56,994 nucleotides of DNA from an uncultured bacterium. GTDB lineage: Bacteria; Bacillota; Clostridia; Oscillospirales; Oscillospiraceae. The translations under genes and the position numbers were made by a program. How positions within the stretch are numbered: position 1 is the first letter of the stretch; each line of letters begins with the position of its first letter. The notes beneath the pieces are model-generated. The model was not told where the DNA came from. It saw only the letters and a list, made by a program, of their open reading frames with translations, and searched no databases. Below, piece after piece: positions 8,873 through 18,790 of this stretch. Where the stretch lies: positions 1 to 56,994 of the forward strand of contig CASFCW010000002.1 in NCBI GenBank assembly GCA_949293165.1. Direction: 5' to 3'.

Positions 8873-9124
8873 ATGGACGAGATGGATTTCACCCGCAAAT
8901 TCCGTCTGGGGGATCAGCGCGATATGGAGATCAAGGCGATTCTCGCCTCGGTTTATCAGTCCCTGCAGGAGAAGGGCTATAATCCGGTCAACCAGATCGT
9001 AGGCTACATCCTCTCCGAGGACCCCACCTACATCACCAACCATAACAACGCCCGTGCCATGATCCGCAAGGTGGATCGGGACGAGCTGCTCCAGGCTCTG
9101 GTGCGCTACTATCTCAACCACTGA
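8873..9124 (+). CDS. ireB: IreB family regulatory phosphoprotein
   Basis: An 83-residue protein of the DUF965/IreB family, seen only in Firmicutes. In enterococci IreB is the substrate of the IreK Ser/Thr kinase and IreP phosphatase that set cephalosporin tolerance; here that role is inferred by homology. The recognisable core is GYNPVNQIVGYILSEDPTYITNHNNARAMIRKVDRDELL, split here by eye into NPVNQIVGYILSEDP and ITNHNNAR. An N-terminal TRKF segment contains the threonine region that is phosphorylated in the family. AGGAGGTG precedes the start. Confidence 0.93.
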   Translation: MDEMDFTRKFRLGDQRDMEIKAILASVYQSLQEKGYNPVNQIVGYILSEDPTYITNHNNARAMIRKVDRDELLQALVRYYLNH

Positions 9125-9136
9125 GTGTATCCCCCA

Positions 9137-9166
9137 GCGGCCCGCCCAACAGGCGGGCCGCTTTTC
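9137..9166 (+). terminator. Terminator of ireB
   Basis: GCGGCCCGCC...GGCGGGCCGC stem with a four-base loop followed by TTTTCTT, 13 bases after the ireB stop. Confidence 0.9.
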
Positions 9167-9326
9167 TTATGTAAGAACGGAGCCCGCTGTGGGGCAGGTG
9201 TCCCGCCGGGCACACCCCATTGGGAAGGCGCTGGCCTGACGGCCGTGCCTTCCCTTTTTATTTCTGCGTGGGATATGGCCTTTTCAGACGTATATAGAGG
9301 TGAAAGAGAAAAAGGAGGTGACCGCC

Positions 9327-10370
9327 ATGGCAGAGCAGGAATCCTGGCTGGAGGAGCTGCGCTCCGGTTCGCCCCAGGCGCTGGAGGCGCTGCTGACCGA
9401 CTACGGCCCCATGATGGGCTATGTGGTGCGGGGCATCCTGTCCGATCCCCACCAGGCAGAGGAATGCCTGGCCCAGGTGTACGCCAGGCTGGTGGAAAAG
9501 GCGGCGGACTATGACGGAGCACGGGCGGGCCTTGCCACATGGCTGACCGCCATCTGCCGCAACGCCGCCTACGACCGGCTGCGGGCCCTGGCCCGGCAGG
9601 GTCAGCGCAGCGGGGAGCTGGACCCCCAAATTCCCGATCCGTCTCCCGGTCCGGAGGAGACGGTGCTGCGCCGGGAGCGGGTTCAGGCCCTGGAGCTGGC
9701 CCGCTGCGCCCAGGCTGTGGCCGTCCGCCCCGGCCAGTGGCAGGACGATGACCTGACCGACGACCTGGTGCCCCAGGTGGAGGACGACGCCCTCACCCTC
9801 ACAGTGGGGGAAACCCAGGCGGAGCTGTCCTCCTGGCTGATCCTGCTGCCGGAGGGCCAGGCCCGCTGGTACCACTGGTTCCGGTATGAGGCCGGCAGCG
9901 GCCTTCGGCTCCAGGAGCAGTTCTCTGTGGACGGTTCCTCCCACCACCACACCCGGGACTTTACCGGCGCCCTGTTCTGGACGGCGGCGGACCAGGTCCT
10001 GTCCGCCCATCCCCAGGTCCGCCTGGCCGGCGGAGAGACGGCGGAGGAGCTGCCGGAGTGGAGCGCCTGGATCAACCAGGAGGAGCTGGAGCGCTTCGGG
10101 CAGCTGCACTTCTCCCCTTACTTCTCCTACTCCCTCCCCGCGGACGCGGAGACGGTATGGGGCTGCCTGTCCTACACGCTGGATCTTTCCGCCTGGCAGT
10201 CTCTGGCAGGGGACGACCCCTTCTATGACTCCACCCATGTTTTTCTCCGCCGCCAGACCCAGCTGCTCCACTACCCATTTGCGGACATCCACCAGCTGGG
10301 CGGAGCCCGGCAAACAGGCCAATGGGGCCCCATCCAGACCGCTTACGGTACCTGCTGGTATAACGAATAA
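9327..10370 (+). CDS. Sigma-70 region 2 protein with an unknown C-terminal domain
   Basis: About 347 residues. Residues 5-85 match sigma-70 region 2 of ECF factors: EALLTDYGPMMGYVVRGIL, a helix like AEECLAQVYARLVEK, then GLATWLTAICRNAAYDRLR. In ECF factors region 4 would follow the linker, but no helix-turn-helix is visible. Instead there are about 240 residues rich in Trp, Gln and Asp with no membrane helix and no family I recognise. The start ATG at 9327 has GGAGG eight bases upstream; the frame is open from 9300. It is monocistronic, ending in a terminator. It could bind core polymerase without its own promoter-reading domain, but that is inference. Confidence 0.6.
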   Translation: MAEQESWLEELRSGSPQALEALLTDYGPMMGYVVRGILSDPHQAEECLAQVYARLVEKAADYDGARAGLATWLTAICRNAAYDRLRALARQGQRSGELDPQIPDPSPGPEETVLRRERVQALELARCAQAVAVRPGQWQDDDLTDDLVPQVEDDALTLTVGETQAELSSWLILLPEGQARWYHWFRYEAGSGLRLQEQFSVDGSSHHHTRDFTGALFWTAADQVLSAHPQVRLAGGETAEELPEWSAWINQEELERFGQLHFSPYFSYSLPADAETVWGCLSYTLDLSAWQSLAGDDPFYDSTHVFLRRQTQLLHYPFADIHQLGGARQTGQWGPIQTAYGTCWYNE

Positions 10371-10371
10371 C

Positions 10372-10404
10372 AAAAAAGGTCTCCGGCGTCAGCCGGAGAC
10401 CTTT
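10372..10404. terminator. Bidirectional terminator
   Basis: AAGGTCTCCGGC...GCCGGAGACCTT with an A run on the left and a T-rich stretch on the right. It lies between the convergent sigma-like and TraB/GumN genes and serves both. Confidence 0.88.
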
Positions 10405-10417
10405 GCATTTCATGGAT

Positions 10418-11830
10418 TCAGGGCGTGGGAACAACCTCCACCGTGTAGCCCAGGTCCGCCAGGCCCTGGACGATGCCGGTGGAGCCGATCATATGGCCGG
10501 CCCCCACCACCAGCAGCCCGGTGTGGCCGCCCGCCTGCTTCAAATAGGCGTCGGCGTAGGCAATCATGCCGGGGTCCCGGTCGGTGAACAGCTTGCTTTC
10601 CAGCTCGTCCCCGCCGTTGATGGCCTCATCCTTGGGGTAGGACTGGGCAAAGCCCTGGGTGTCCCGTCCCTTCCACTGGTCCATCCACAGCCCAACCAGG
10701 GCCATATCCTCCTCCAGGTCGGTCCTGCCCTGGTCGGTAAGGGCCTCCTCCCCCAGCACCCGGGCAAAGGCGGCCTTAGTGTCCTCATCCATGGCGTCCA
10801 CGTCCATCAGCATCAGCAGGGAGGTGGCCAGATAGCTCTCCTGGTATTCCGGGGAGAGGCTGTCAAAGATCCCGCCCTGGAAGGCGTAGGTCTCCACAGC
10901 GTCAATGGCCCGTCCGGCGTTGACCGCCTTGGCGTTGACGTACAGGTCGATGGCCATGGCGTTGCTGCCCGTGGTCTCATCGGCGGCAGCCAGGGTCTGG
11001 AGCGTGGCGGCCAGGGCCCAGGCCTTGTACTGGGCCACCAGCTCCTCCGCCAGGCCCATCTGGCCCAGCACGTCCACCGCGGCCTGGTACAGCTCCGGGG
11101 CCACGTGGTCGGCCAGGGTGGTGCCGTCGGAATAAACCTGCATGGCGGCATACTGGGCAAGCTGCTCCTGGTCGTTGAAGTCCAGCTCAAAGGCCACCAG
11201 CTGGGCGTTTAGGATGATATCCCGCAGCTGCTTGTGGAAGGGGTAGACATTGTTCCGGTCCACATGGATGGAGCCCAGGAGGTACAGGGTGTTCCCATTC
11301 CCCTCCGCCTTCCACAAAAGGCCCAGGGACCCGGCGTTATTTTGGTCGTACAGGTTCAAAATCAGGCTGTTCGCCATGGTGGCCGCCTCCACCAGGGTGC
11401 AGGGCCGCTCCAGGTGCAGGCCGGTCCCATCCCCGCAGATGGCACCCGTCTCCACCATGAAGTCCACCGGGGCCTGTTCAATGCCGGGAAAGGCGTAGTC
11501 CGCCGCCGCCTGGTACAGGGCGTTGACCACGCCGCCCCGGGTGGTATCCACCACCAGGCCCACCGTGTCCGCCGTCCGCTGTTCCACCCCCAGCAGCGCC
11601 AGCTTGCCGGACACCACGCCGGCCATGGTCTCCACCTGCTCCAGGGTCACAATCTCCCCGTGGCTGGTATATATTTCGTCTCCGAACAGGCCCATGGCAT
11701 AGCCGTCAGCCAGCATCCCATAGGCCCAGGCGGGGACGGGCATAGGCTGGGCCGTCTCCTCCGCCGAAACCGGCACCAGCAGCCCGGCCATCATCACCAG
11801 CGCCAGCAGCATCCCGTAAATCCGCTTCAT
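10418..11830 (-). CDS. Secreted TraB/GumN family protein
   Basis: About 470 residues with a signal peptide (MKRIYGMLLALVMMAGLLVPVSA). The C-terminal two thirds are TraB/GumN: LLGSIHVDRNNVYPF, then VAFELDF, and the terminal GLLVVGAGHMIGSTGIV, with the GxxH and ExD residues proposed to bind metal in this Tiki-like protease fold. The first 60 mature residues (PAWAYGMLADGYAMGLFGD...EIVTLEQVETMAGVV) resemble a single degenerate S-layer homology repeat. The frame opens at a TTG (11839), but the ATG at 11830 with AAAGGA ten bases upstream is preferred. Substrate unknown. Confidence 0.82.
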   Translation of the reverse strand: MKRIYGMLLALVMMAGLLVPVSAEETAQPMPVPAWAYGMLADGYAMGLFGDEIYTSHGEIVTLEQVETMAGVVSGKLALLGVEQRTADTVGLVVDTTRGGVVNALYQAAADYAFPGIEQAPVDFMVETGAICGDGTGLHLERPCTLVEAATMANSLILNLYDQNNAGSLGLLWKAEGNGNTLYLLGSIHVDRNNVYPFHKQLRDIILNAQLVAFELDFNDQEQLAQYAAMQVYSDGTTLADHVAPELYQAAVDVLGQMGLAEELVAQYKAWALAATLQTLAAADETTGSNAMAIDLYVNAKAVNAGRAIDAVETYAFQGGIFDSLSPEYQESYLATSLLMLMDVDAMDEDTKAAFARVLGEEALTDQGRTDLEEDMALVGLWMDQWKGRDTQGFAQSYPKDEAINGGDELESKLFTDRDPGMIAYADAYLKQAGGHTGLLVVGAGHMIGSTGIVQGLADLGYTVEVVPTP

Positions 11831-11931
11831 CTTGTACAATTCCTTTCTATCAGGCAGCGCCTGTTTTCTTCATCCTACCACAGGGGCGTCCCATGTCAAA
11901 TAAATCTTTTGTTAAGCCCCCGCCCTTTTGA

Positions 11932-11967
11932 AAAAGGCCCGCTCCCCAGCCGTGGGGGGCGGGCCTT
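11932..11967 (-). terminator. Terminator of the SPFH/NfeD operon
   Basis: On the minus strand AAGGCCCGC...GCGGGCCTT is followed by a TTTTT run, just after the SPFH stop codon. Confidence 0.85.
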
Positions 11968-11971
11968 CCGC

Positions 11972-12946
11972 TTATGCCTTGGGTACGGTTTTCGTGATGG
12001 TGGCCTTGGGGTCCTCCGTGTCAAACACCGTCTTGGCGGCGGCGGCCAGGCCGGCCAGGCCCTGGATCTCGCTGGGGACGATGATCTTGGTGGCCTTGCC
12101 GTTGGCGGCGGCGGTAAAGGCCTCCAGCGCCTTGATTTTCAGCACGCCCTCCCCGGGGTTGGACTCGTTGATGAGCTTGATGGCGTCGGCGGTGGCCTGC
12201 TGCACCTTCATGATGGCCTCGGCCTCAGCCTCGGCCTCCAGGATCTTGGCCTGCTTGGCGCCCTCAGCCTGGAGGATGGCGGCCTGCTTGGCGGCGTCCG
12301 CCCGGAGGATGGCCGACTGCTTCTCGCCCTCTGCCACCAGGATCTGGGACTGCTTCTGTCCCTCAGCCTGGAGGATAGCCTCACGGCGCTCCCGCTCAGC
12401 CCGCATCTGCTTCTCCATGGACTCCTGGATGTCCCGGGGCGGCATGATGTTTTTCAGCTCCACCCGGTTGACCTTGATGCCCCAGTTGTCGGTGGCCTCG
12501 TCCAAAATGGCCCGCATCTGCCCGTTGATGTGGTCGCGGCTGGTCAGGGACTGGTCCAGCTCCAAATCGCCGATGATGTTTCTCAGGGTGGTAGCGGTGA
12601 GATTCTCAATGGCGGACATGGGGTTTTCCACGCCGTAGGTATAGAGCTTGGGGTCGGTGATCTGGAAGTAGATCACCGTGTCAATCTGCATGGTCACGTT
12701 ATCCTTGGTGATAACGGGCTGGGGCGGGAAGTCCACCACCTGCTCCTTCAGGGACACATTCTTGGCCACCCGCTCCAGGAAGGGGATCTTGAAATGGAGC
12801 CCCACCCCCCAGATGGTCTGGAACGCCCCCAGGCGCTCGATAACAAAGGCTCTGGACTGGGGCACCACCCGAATATTGGTGGCCAAAATAGCCAGCACCA
12901 GAATAATCAGCACCACAATGATAATTTTACCGATGATTCCATCCAT
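11972..12946 (-). CDS. SPFH/stomatin-like membrane scaffold protein
   Basis: A 324-residue flotillin/stomatin-type protein. One N-terminal membrane anchor (about 6-24) is followed by the SPFH domain (VPQSRAFVIERLGAF, VITKDNVTMQIDTVIYFQI, SLTSRDHINGQMRAILDEA). A long charged coiled coil from about 180 to 245 contains near-repeats of the form AEGxKQxxIL. These proteins form membrane microdomain scaffolds and pair with NfeD, whose gene lies 18 bases upstream in the same operon. It is close to the QmcA/YbbK branch in length and layout. Confidence 0.9.
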   Translation of the reverse strand: MDGIIGKIIIVVLIILVLAILATNIRVVPQSRAFVIERLGAFQTIWGVGLHFKIPFLERVAKNVSLKEQVVDFPPQPVITKDNVTMQIDTVIYFQITDPKLYTYGVENPMSAIENLTATTLRNIIGDLELDQSLTSRDHINGQMRAILDEATDNWGIKVNRVELKNIMPPRDIQESMEKQMRAERERREAILQAEGQKQSQILVAEGEKQSAILRADAAKQAAILQAEGAKQAKILEAEAEAEAIMKVQQATADAIKLINESNPGEGVLKIKALEAFTAAANGKATKIIVPSEIQGLAGLAAAAKTVFDTEDPKATITKTVPKA

Positions 12947-12963
12947 TTGTCAGACCTCCTTGT

Positions 12964-13404
12964 TCACTTGGCGTCCTCCAGGGGCTCCACCAGAACCTTG
13001 ACCCCCTGGATGCTGAGGACACGAACCTTGCTGCCCGCCGGGATCACCAGCTCCGGCCGGGCAGGCTTTGCGCTCCAGATCTGGCCGGATACCCGGGCTG
13101 CCCCGGTGCCTGCCAGGTCATCCACCGTCTCGGTGACCACCGCTGTCTGCCCAATGAGCCGGTCGGCGTTGGTGGCGGTGTACCCCGGCTTGAGGTACTT
13201 CCGGGCCAGAGGGCGGAGCAGCAGCATGGACACGCCGGACAGCACGATAAATACCCCGAACTGCACCCACAGGTTGAACCCCAGCTCACTGGCCGCCAGG
13301 GCCCCCAGGGCGCCCAGGGCAAACCAGATGGAGGTCAGGCCAACCGTCAGCGCCTCCACCACGCCGAATACAATGACCGCGGCAAGCCACCCAACAGATT
13401 CCAT
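12964..13404 (-). CDS. NfeD family membrane protein
   Basis: About 146 residues: membrane helices at the N-terminal half (VGWLAAVIVFGVVEALT, WFALGALGALAA, FIVLSGVSMLLL) then a C-terminal OB-fold (LIGQTAVVTETVDD, ARVSGQIWSAK, IPAGSKVRVLSIQGVKVLVEP) typical of NfeD1b. The frame is open from 13449, but the ATG at 13404 has GGAGG eight bases upstream. NfeD proteins are partners of SPFH scaffolds, and this gene leads that two-gene operon. Confidence 0.88.
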   Translation of the reverse strand: MESVGWLAAVIVFGVVEALTVGLTSIWFALGALGALAASELGFNLWVQFGVFIVLSGVSMLLLRPLARKYLKPGYTATNADRLIGQTAVVTETVDDLAGTGAARVSGQIWSAKPARPELVIPAGSKVRVLSIQGVKVLVEPLEDAK

Positions 13405-13573
13405 ACTTTCCGCCTCCTTATCTGTCATTCTGACCATACAATACCACACATTTCACAAAAACACCAGATAGGAATTCAATTTCCTGCGGGAAACATTTGC
13501 GTATTGTCCCGCGATCCGATATACTGGGTACAAACGATCACCGCCCCGCCTGTCCGGGGCACGGAGGTACACC

Positions 13574-14692
13574 ATGGAAACAACCTTTACCTATGCCGTT
13601 CCCACCCTGTTCGGCCTGGAAGGGCTGGCCGCCGACGAGCTGCGCCGGCTGGGCCTGCCCCGGGTGCAGGCGGAAAACGGGCGGGTGCTGTGCCAGGGCG
13701 GGGCGGCGGACCTGCCCCGGCTGAACCTGAATCTCCGCACAGGGGAGCGGGTGCTGCTGGTGCTGGGCTCCTTCCCCGCCGACACCTTCGACGCCCTGTT
13801 TGAGGGGGTCCGCGCCCTGCCCTGGGAGCAGTTCATCCCCGACAGCGGCCAGTTCCCCGTCAAGGGCCACTGCCTCAACTCCGCCCTCCACGCCGTCCCC
13901 GCCTGCCAGGCCATTGTGAAAAAGGCGGTGGCCTCCCGCCTGGGCCAGGCCTACGGCCGGACCACCATGCCGGAGACGGGGGCGCTGTACCAAATCCAGT
14001 TTTCCATTATGAAGGATGTGGCCACCCTGATGCTGGACACCTCCGGCCCCGGCCTGCACAAGCGGGGCTACCGGGCCCAGGGGGTGGCCGCTCCCCTGCG
14101 GGAGACCTTGGCCGCGGCCATGGTGCTGCTGTCCCGCTACCGGGGCCGGGACCCCCTGTGCGACCCCTTCTGCGGCAGCGGCACCATCCCCATCGAGGCC
14201 GCCCTCATCGCCAAAAACCGGGCTCCCGGCCTCAACCGCTCCTTCTCCGCCCAGAAGTGGGCCTTCCTGGACAAGAAATACTGGCTCCAGGCGGCGGACG
14301 AGGCCATGGACAAGGAGTTTGACGGGGACTATGAGATCTGGGGGGGCGACCTGGACCCCCAGGCCGTCCAGCTGGCCCGGCACAACGCCAGCCTGGCGGA
14401 GGTGGACGACGTGGTACGCTTTGACGTGGACGACGCCCGCTCCTTCCACTGGGGCGGGCAGTACGGCCGGGTGGTCACCAATCCCCCCTACGGGGAGCGG
14501 ATCATGGAGCGGAAAGAGGCGGAGGAGCTGTACCGGGCCTTCGGCAGGGCCTGGGCCAAGTTCCCCCCCGGCTGGCGGCTGTACCTGCTGTCCTCCCACA
14601 CGGAATTTGAGCGCACCTTCGGCAGGCCCGCCGGGAAGAAGCGGAAGCTGTATAACGGTATGCTCAAGTGCGACCTGTTCATGTATCCCTGA
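13574..14692 (+). CDS. THUMP-domain class I SAM-dependent RNA methyltransferase (RlmL/YpsC-like)
   Basis: A 372-residue enzyme expected to make N2-methylguanosine in 23S rRNA. The N-terminal third is a ferredoxin-like plus THUMP region for RNA binding (about 1-160). The methyltransferase half has the SAM-binding motif DPFCGSGTIPIEAALIAKN and the catalytic NPPYGERI, the N-P-P-Y signature of amino-group methyltransferases. A conserved tail KKRKLYNGMLKCDLFMYP ends the protein. GGAGG precedes the ATG. It probably shares a transcript with the lipid kinase gene 58 bases downstream. Confidence 0.9.
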   Translation: METTFTYAVPTLFGLEGLAADELRRLGLPRVQAENGRVLCQGGAADLPRLNLNLRTGERVLLVLGSFPADTFDALFEGVRALPWEQFIPDSGQFPVKGHCLNSALHAVPACQAIVKKAVASRLGQAYGRTTMPETGALYQIQFSIMKDVATLMLDTSGPGLHKRGYRAQGVAAPLRETLAAAMVLLSRYRGRDPLCDPFCGSGTIPIEAALIAKNRAPGLNRSFSAQKWAFLDKKYWLQAADEAMDKEFDGDYEIWGGDLDPQAVQLARHNASLAEVDDVVRFDVDDARSFHWGGQYGRVVTNPPYGERIMERKEAEELYRAFGRAWAKFPPGWRLYLLSSHTEFERTFGRPAGKKRKLYNGMLKCDLFMYP

Positions 14693-14750
14693 ACAATCCA
14701 TCCAGGGAGGGGCCCGGCGGGCTCCTCCCCATAAAAGGTGTGTGTATCTG

Positions 14751-15734
14751 TTGCGTCATCTGTTCATCATCAACCCCGCGGCGGGCAAGCCGGACAGCAC
14801 CGCCCGGCTGGAGGGCCTGCTGGAGGGGGTTTCCTTCCCTCACGAGACGGTATACACTTCCGGGGAGGGGGACGCCTGCCGCCTGGCCCGGCTGGCCGCC
14901 CAGGCCGGCGACCCGGTGCGGATCTATGCCTGCGGCGGGGACGGCACCCTGAACGAGGTGGTCAACGGGGCGGCGGGCTTCCCCAACGCCGCCGTCACCT
15001 GCGTCCCCAAGGGCACAGGCAACGATTTTCTAAAGCTGTTCGGCCCGGACTACCGGGCGCTGTTTTATGACCTGGAGGCCCTGGCCGTGGGGCCCCAGGC
15101 CCAGTTCGACCTGATGGACTGCAACGGAAAGCTGGGGCTGGACGTGGTGTGCGCCGGGGTGGACGCCCGCATCGCCGCCGACGTCCACCGATACAAAAAC
15201 CTCCACTTCATCTCCGGGAAAGGGGCCTATGTCCTTTCCCTGGTGGAAAACATCCTGCTGAAGGGGATCTGCCGCCCCATGGAGGTACATATGGGCCCCG
15301 TGGATTACACCGGGCAGACCGCCATCCTCTGCGTGTGCAACGGCAGACACTACGGGGGCGGCTTCATGCCCGTGGGGGACGCCATGCCCGACGACGGGGT
15401 GCTGGACATGCTGCTGGTGCCCAAAATCCGGCTGTTTACCTTCGCCCGCCTGGTGGGTCAGTACGCCAAGGGGCGCTACCGACAGTATCCCAGCCTGATC
15501 CTGGACTACCACGGGCAGCAGCTCACCTGGTCCTCCCACCAGCCCATTACCACCGTGGTGGACGGGGAGGTCATGGTGGACACCGCCTTCACCCTGAGGC
15601 TGTCGGACAAAAAAATCCCCTTCTTCTACCCCGCCGGCGCCAGCTACGCCCCCACCGGGGCTTTTTCCCCGCCCCCCGGCCAGGCATCCGCCGCCGGCGC
15701 CTCGAATTTTAGCACTCTTGGCGAAACTTTGTGA
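14751..15734 (+). CDS. Diacylglycerol kinase family lipid kinase (YegS/BmrU/DgkB-like)
   Basis: About 327 residues. The catalytic core has the family motifs FIINPAAGK at the start, GGDGTLNEVVNG (the nucleotide-binding GGDGT) and PKGTGNDF, then the lid region NGRHYGGGFMPVGDAMPDDGVLDMLLV. It likely phosphorylates a membrane lipid such as diacylglycerol or undecaprenol. The start is probably the TTG at 14751 (AAAAGG upstream), which places MRHLFIINP at the N-terminus as in relatives; GTG at 14742 is an alternative. The C-terminal 30 residues are low in complexity and unlike the family. Confidence 0.85.
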   Translation: MRHLFIINPAAGKPDSTARLEGLLEGVSFPHETVYTSGEGDACRLARLAAQAGDPVRIYACGGDGTLNEVVNGAAGFPNAAVTCVPKGTGNDFLKLFGPDYRALFYDLEALAVGPQAQFDLMDCNGKLGLDVVCAGVDARIAADVHRYKNLHFISGKGAYVLSLVENILLKGICRPMEVHMGPVDYTGQTAILCVCNGRHYGGGFMPVGDAMPDDGVLDMLLVPKIRLFTFARLVGQYAKGRYRQYPSLILDYHGQQLTWSSHQPITTVVDGEVMVDTAFTLRLSDKKIPFFYPAGASYAPTGAFSPPPGQASAAGASNFSTLGETL

Positions 15735-15754
15735 ACAGCTCATGAATTTTTTCC

Positions 15755-15794
15755 ATCAACCTCTGATTTTTTCAAATTAGGGGTTGATTTTTTT
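15755..15794 (+). terminator. Terminator of the lipid kinase gene
   Basis: ATCAACCTCT and AGGGGTTGAT form a 10-bp stem followed by TTTTTTT. The groESL -35 box (TTGATT) lies within the right arm of this stem, so the two functions share sequence. Confidence 0.75.
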
Positions 15795-15850
15795 CTTTGG
15801 AACAGTTATTATGATACTCGTAGTTGGCACTCAGATATTTAGAGTGCTAA
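15784..15850 (+). promoter_or_regulatory. groESL promoter and CIRCE operator
   Basis: TTGATT (15784-15789) and TATTAT (15807-15812) are 17 bases apart. Immediately downstream is a CIRCE element: TTGGCACTC (15824-15832), nine bases, GAGTGCTAA (15842-15850). The consensus left arm is TTAGCACTC, so one base departs. The HrcA repressor binds CIRCE and releases on heat shock, so this operon is expected to be heat-induced. Confidence 0.93.
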
Positions 15851-16183
<333 letters not shown>

Positions 16184-16207
16184 GGCAGCTGCCCGATCTT
16201 CCGTTGA

Positions 16208-17869
<1,662 letters not shown>

Positions 17870-17922
17870 AAACAGGCACAAATCCCGTGAGAATATGATA
17901 GAATCGGTTGATTCGCTATAAA

Positions 17923-17983
17923 ATTTCACCATTATTTAGCGAAAAAGTTTGAATTATTTTGAGCTTACACACCGTTTACACAC
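17923..17983 (+). repeat. Left-end recombination sites of the element
   Basis: TTACACAC occurs at 17965-17972 and 17976-17983, eleven bases apart in the same orientation, the pattern of integrase arm-type sites. Nearer the att core, ATTTCACCATTAT (17923-17935) has an inverted partner near the right end (27087-27099, 12 of 13). Confidence 0.7.
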
Positions 17984-18022
17984 AATGTTTTTACGGGAAG
18001 GCTACTAGTACGGTAACAGAAA

Positions 18023-18059
18023 GGCCGACACTCATTTGATTTGGGTGTCGGTCTTTTTT
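18023..18059 (+). terminator. Terminator at the left end of the element
   Basis: GGCCGACACTC...GGGTGTCGGTC followed by TTTTTT. It would stop groEL transcripts entering the element, replacing the native groEL terminator that integration moved 9 kb away. Confidence 0.8.
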
Positions 18060-18069
18060 GTTTATATTC

Positions 18070-18100
18070 AAACTCCCCAGGGATTCCCTGAGGAGTTTTT
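18070..18100. terminator. Second hairpin terminator, probably for the SprT-like gene or groEL read-through
   Basis: AACTCC-CAGGG with CCCTG-GGAGTT around a short loop, with T5 on the plus side and a weaker TTTGAAT on the minus side. It stands directly after the stop region of the minus-strand SprT-like gene. Confidence 0.55.
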
Positions 18101-18117
18101 GAAAGTGCACATTCAAA
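18099..18117. repeat. Copy 1 of the palindrome TTGAAAGTGCACATTCAA
   Basis: Near-perfect 18-bp palindrome centred on GTGCAC, located at the 3' end of the SprT-like gene. Identical to the copy at 19102-19120, including the extra final A. Confidence 0.8.
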
Positions 18118-18760
18118 TTTCTATCATTTGTTCCATGCAGTCCATGCACATGATTCTGACTGTTTTTGTGGCTCTCACGCTGCAACCACATTTTGGACAT
18201 TGTAGCTTCCTTGTGCTGCTGGGTCGCTTTCCGCCGCCGGTTGTTTCCGCTCCGGTTTGGGCTGTACCGCTGGCCCCTGTGCGAATGATAGGGGGTAAAC
18301 TGCCACGCCCAATTTTGATTTCATTCCAGCCTTTTGAAAGTGCATATTCAACGAGTTTATCGCTTGGGGTTGTGTTCCATCCATATTGTCCACAGGGGAT
18401 ACAGACAAGCCCCCGCCGCTCAGCCTCGGCCTTGAATCTCTTGTTGTGGTATTTCCCTCCCCGACTGACTTCCTTAATCCCGTTTTCCCGGCAATACAGA
18501 TGGACCATTTCATGGAGCATGGTATCCAGGGTTTCTTCAATCGGATAGTTCAGGACCTCGGCGGCAATGTTCAGTTCATAGGCTCCACCGTCTTTACGCT
18601 GCCATACCTTGCTGGTGGTACAGTGTCCGTAGGTTCCCGGTTTGCTTTGTACCGTAATAATGGGGATAGGCAGCTCACTTTGAAAAAAGTCTGTATTCAA
18701 TGCGTTATAGATATGCTCTAACTGGCTGACGGCCCGGCTCATTTTTGTGGTCTGTTTCAT
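18113..18760 (-). CDS. SprT-like zinc metalloprotein
   Basis: A 215-residue protein with a SprT/WLM-like metallopeptidase core: HEMVH at 83-87 (two zinc histidines and the catalytic Glu), followed by YHNKRFKAEAERRG, as in SprT-like proteins of Firmicutes plasmids and integrative elements. The C-terminus is a zinc ribbon (CPKC...CMDC). The family is related to DNA-protein crosslink proteases, but the role on this element is not known. AAGGAG precedes the ATG by eight bases. It is divergent from the ribbon-helix-helix gene and shares its operator-rich intergenic region. Confidence 0.85.
   Translation of the reverse strand: MKQTTKMSRAVSQLEHIYNALNTDFFQSELPIPIITVQSKPGTYGHCTTSKVWQRKDGGAYELNIAAEVLNYPIEETLDTMLHEMVHLYCRENGIKEVSRGGKYHNKRFKAEAERRGLVCIPCGQYGWNTTPSDKLVEYALSKGWNEIKIGRGSLPPIIRTGASGTAQTGAETTGGGKRPSSTRKLQCPKCGCSVRATKTVRIMCMDCMEQMIEI
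18334..18351. repeat. Copy 2 of the palindrome, inside the SprT-like gene
   Basis: TTGAAAGTGCATATTCAA differs from the other two copies by one base in the centre (C to T). It is within coding sequence of the SprT-like protein. Confidence 0.7.
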
Positions 18761-18790
18761 AGGCTCAACTCCTTTTTTCTATACCTAATT

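Noticed and set aside
13504-13803. Alternative plus-strand frames at the start of the RNA methyltransferase gene
   Set aside because: They overlap the methyltransferase, whose frame carries a THUMP domain and NPPY motif. The others have no domain.
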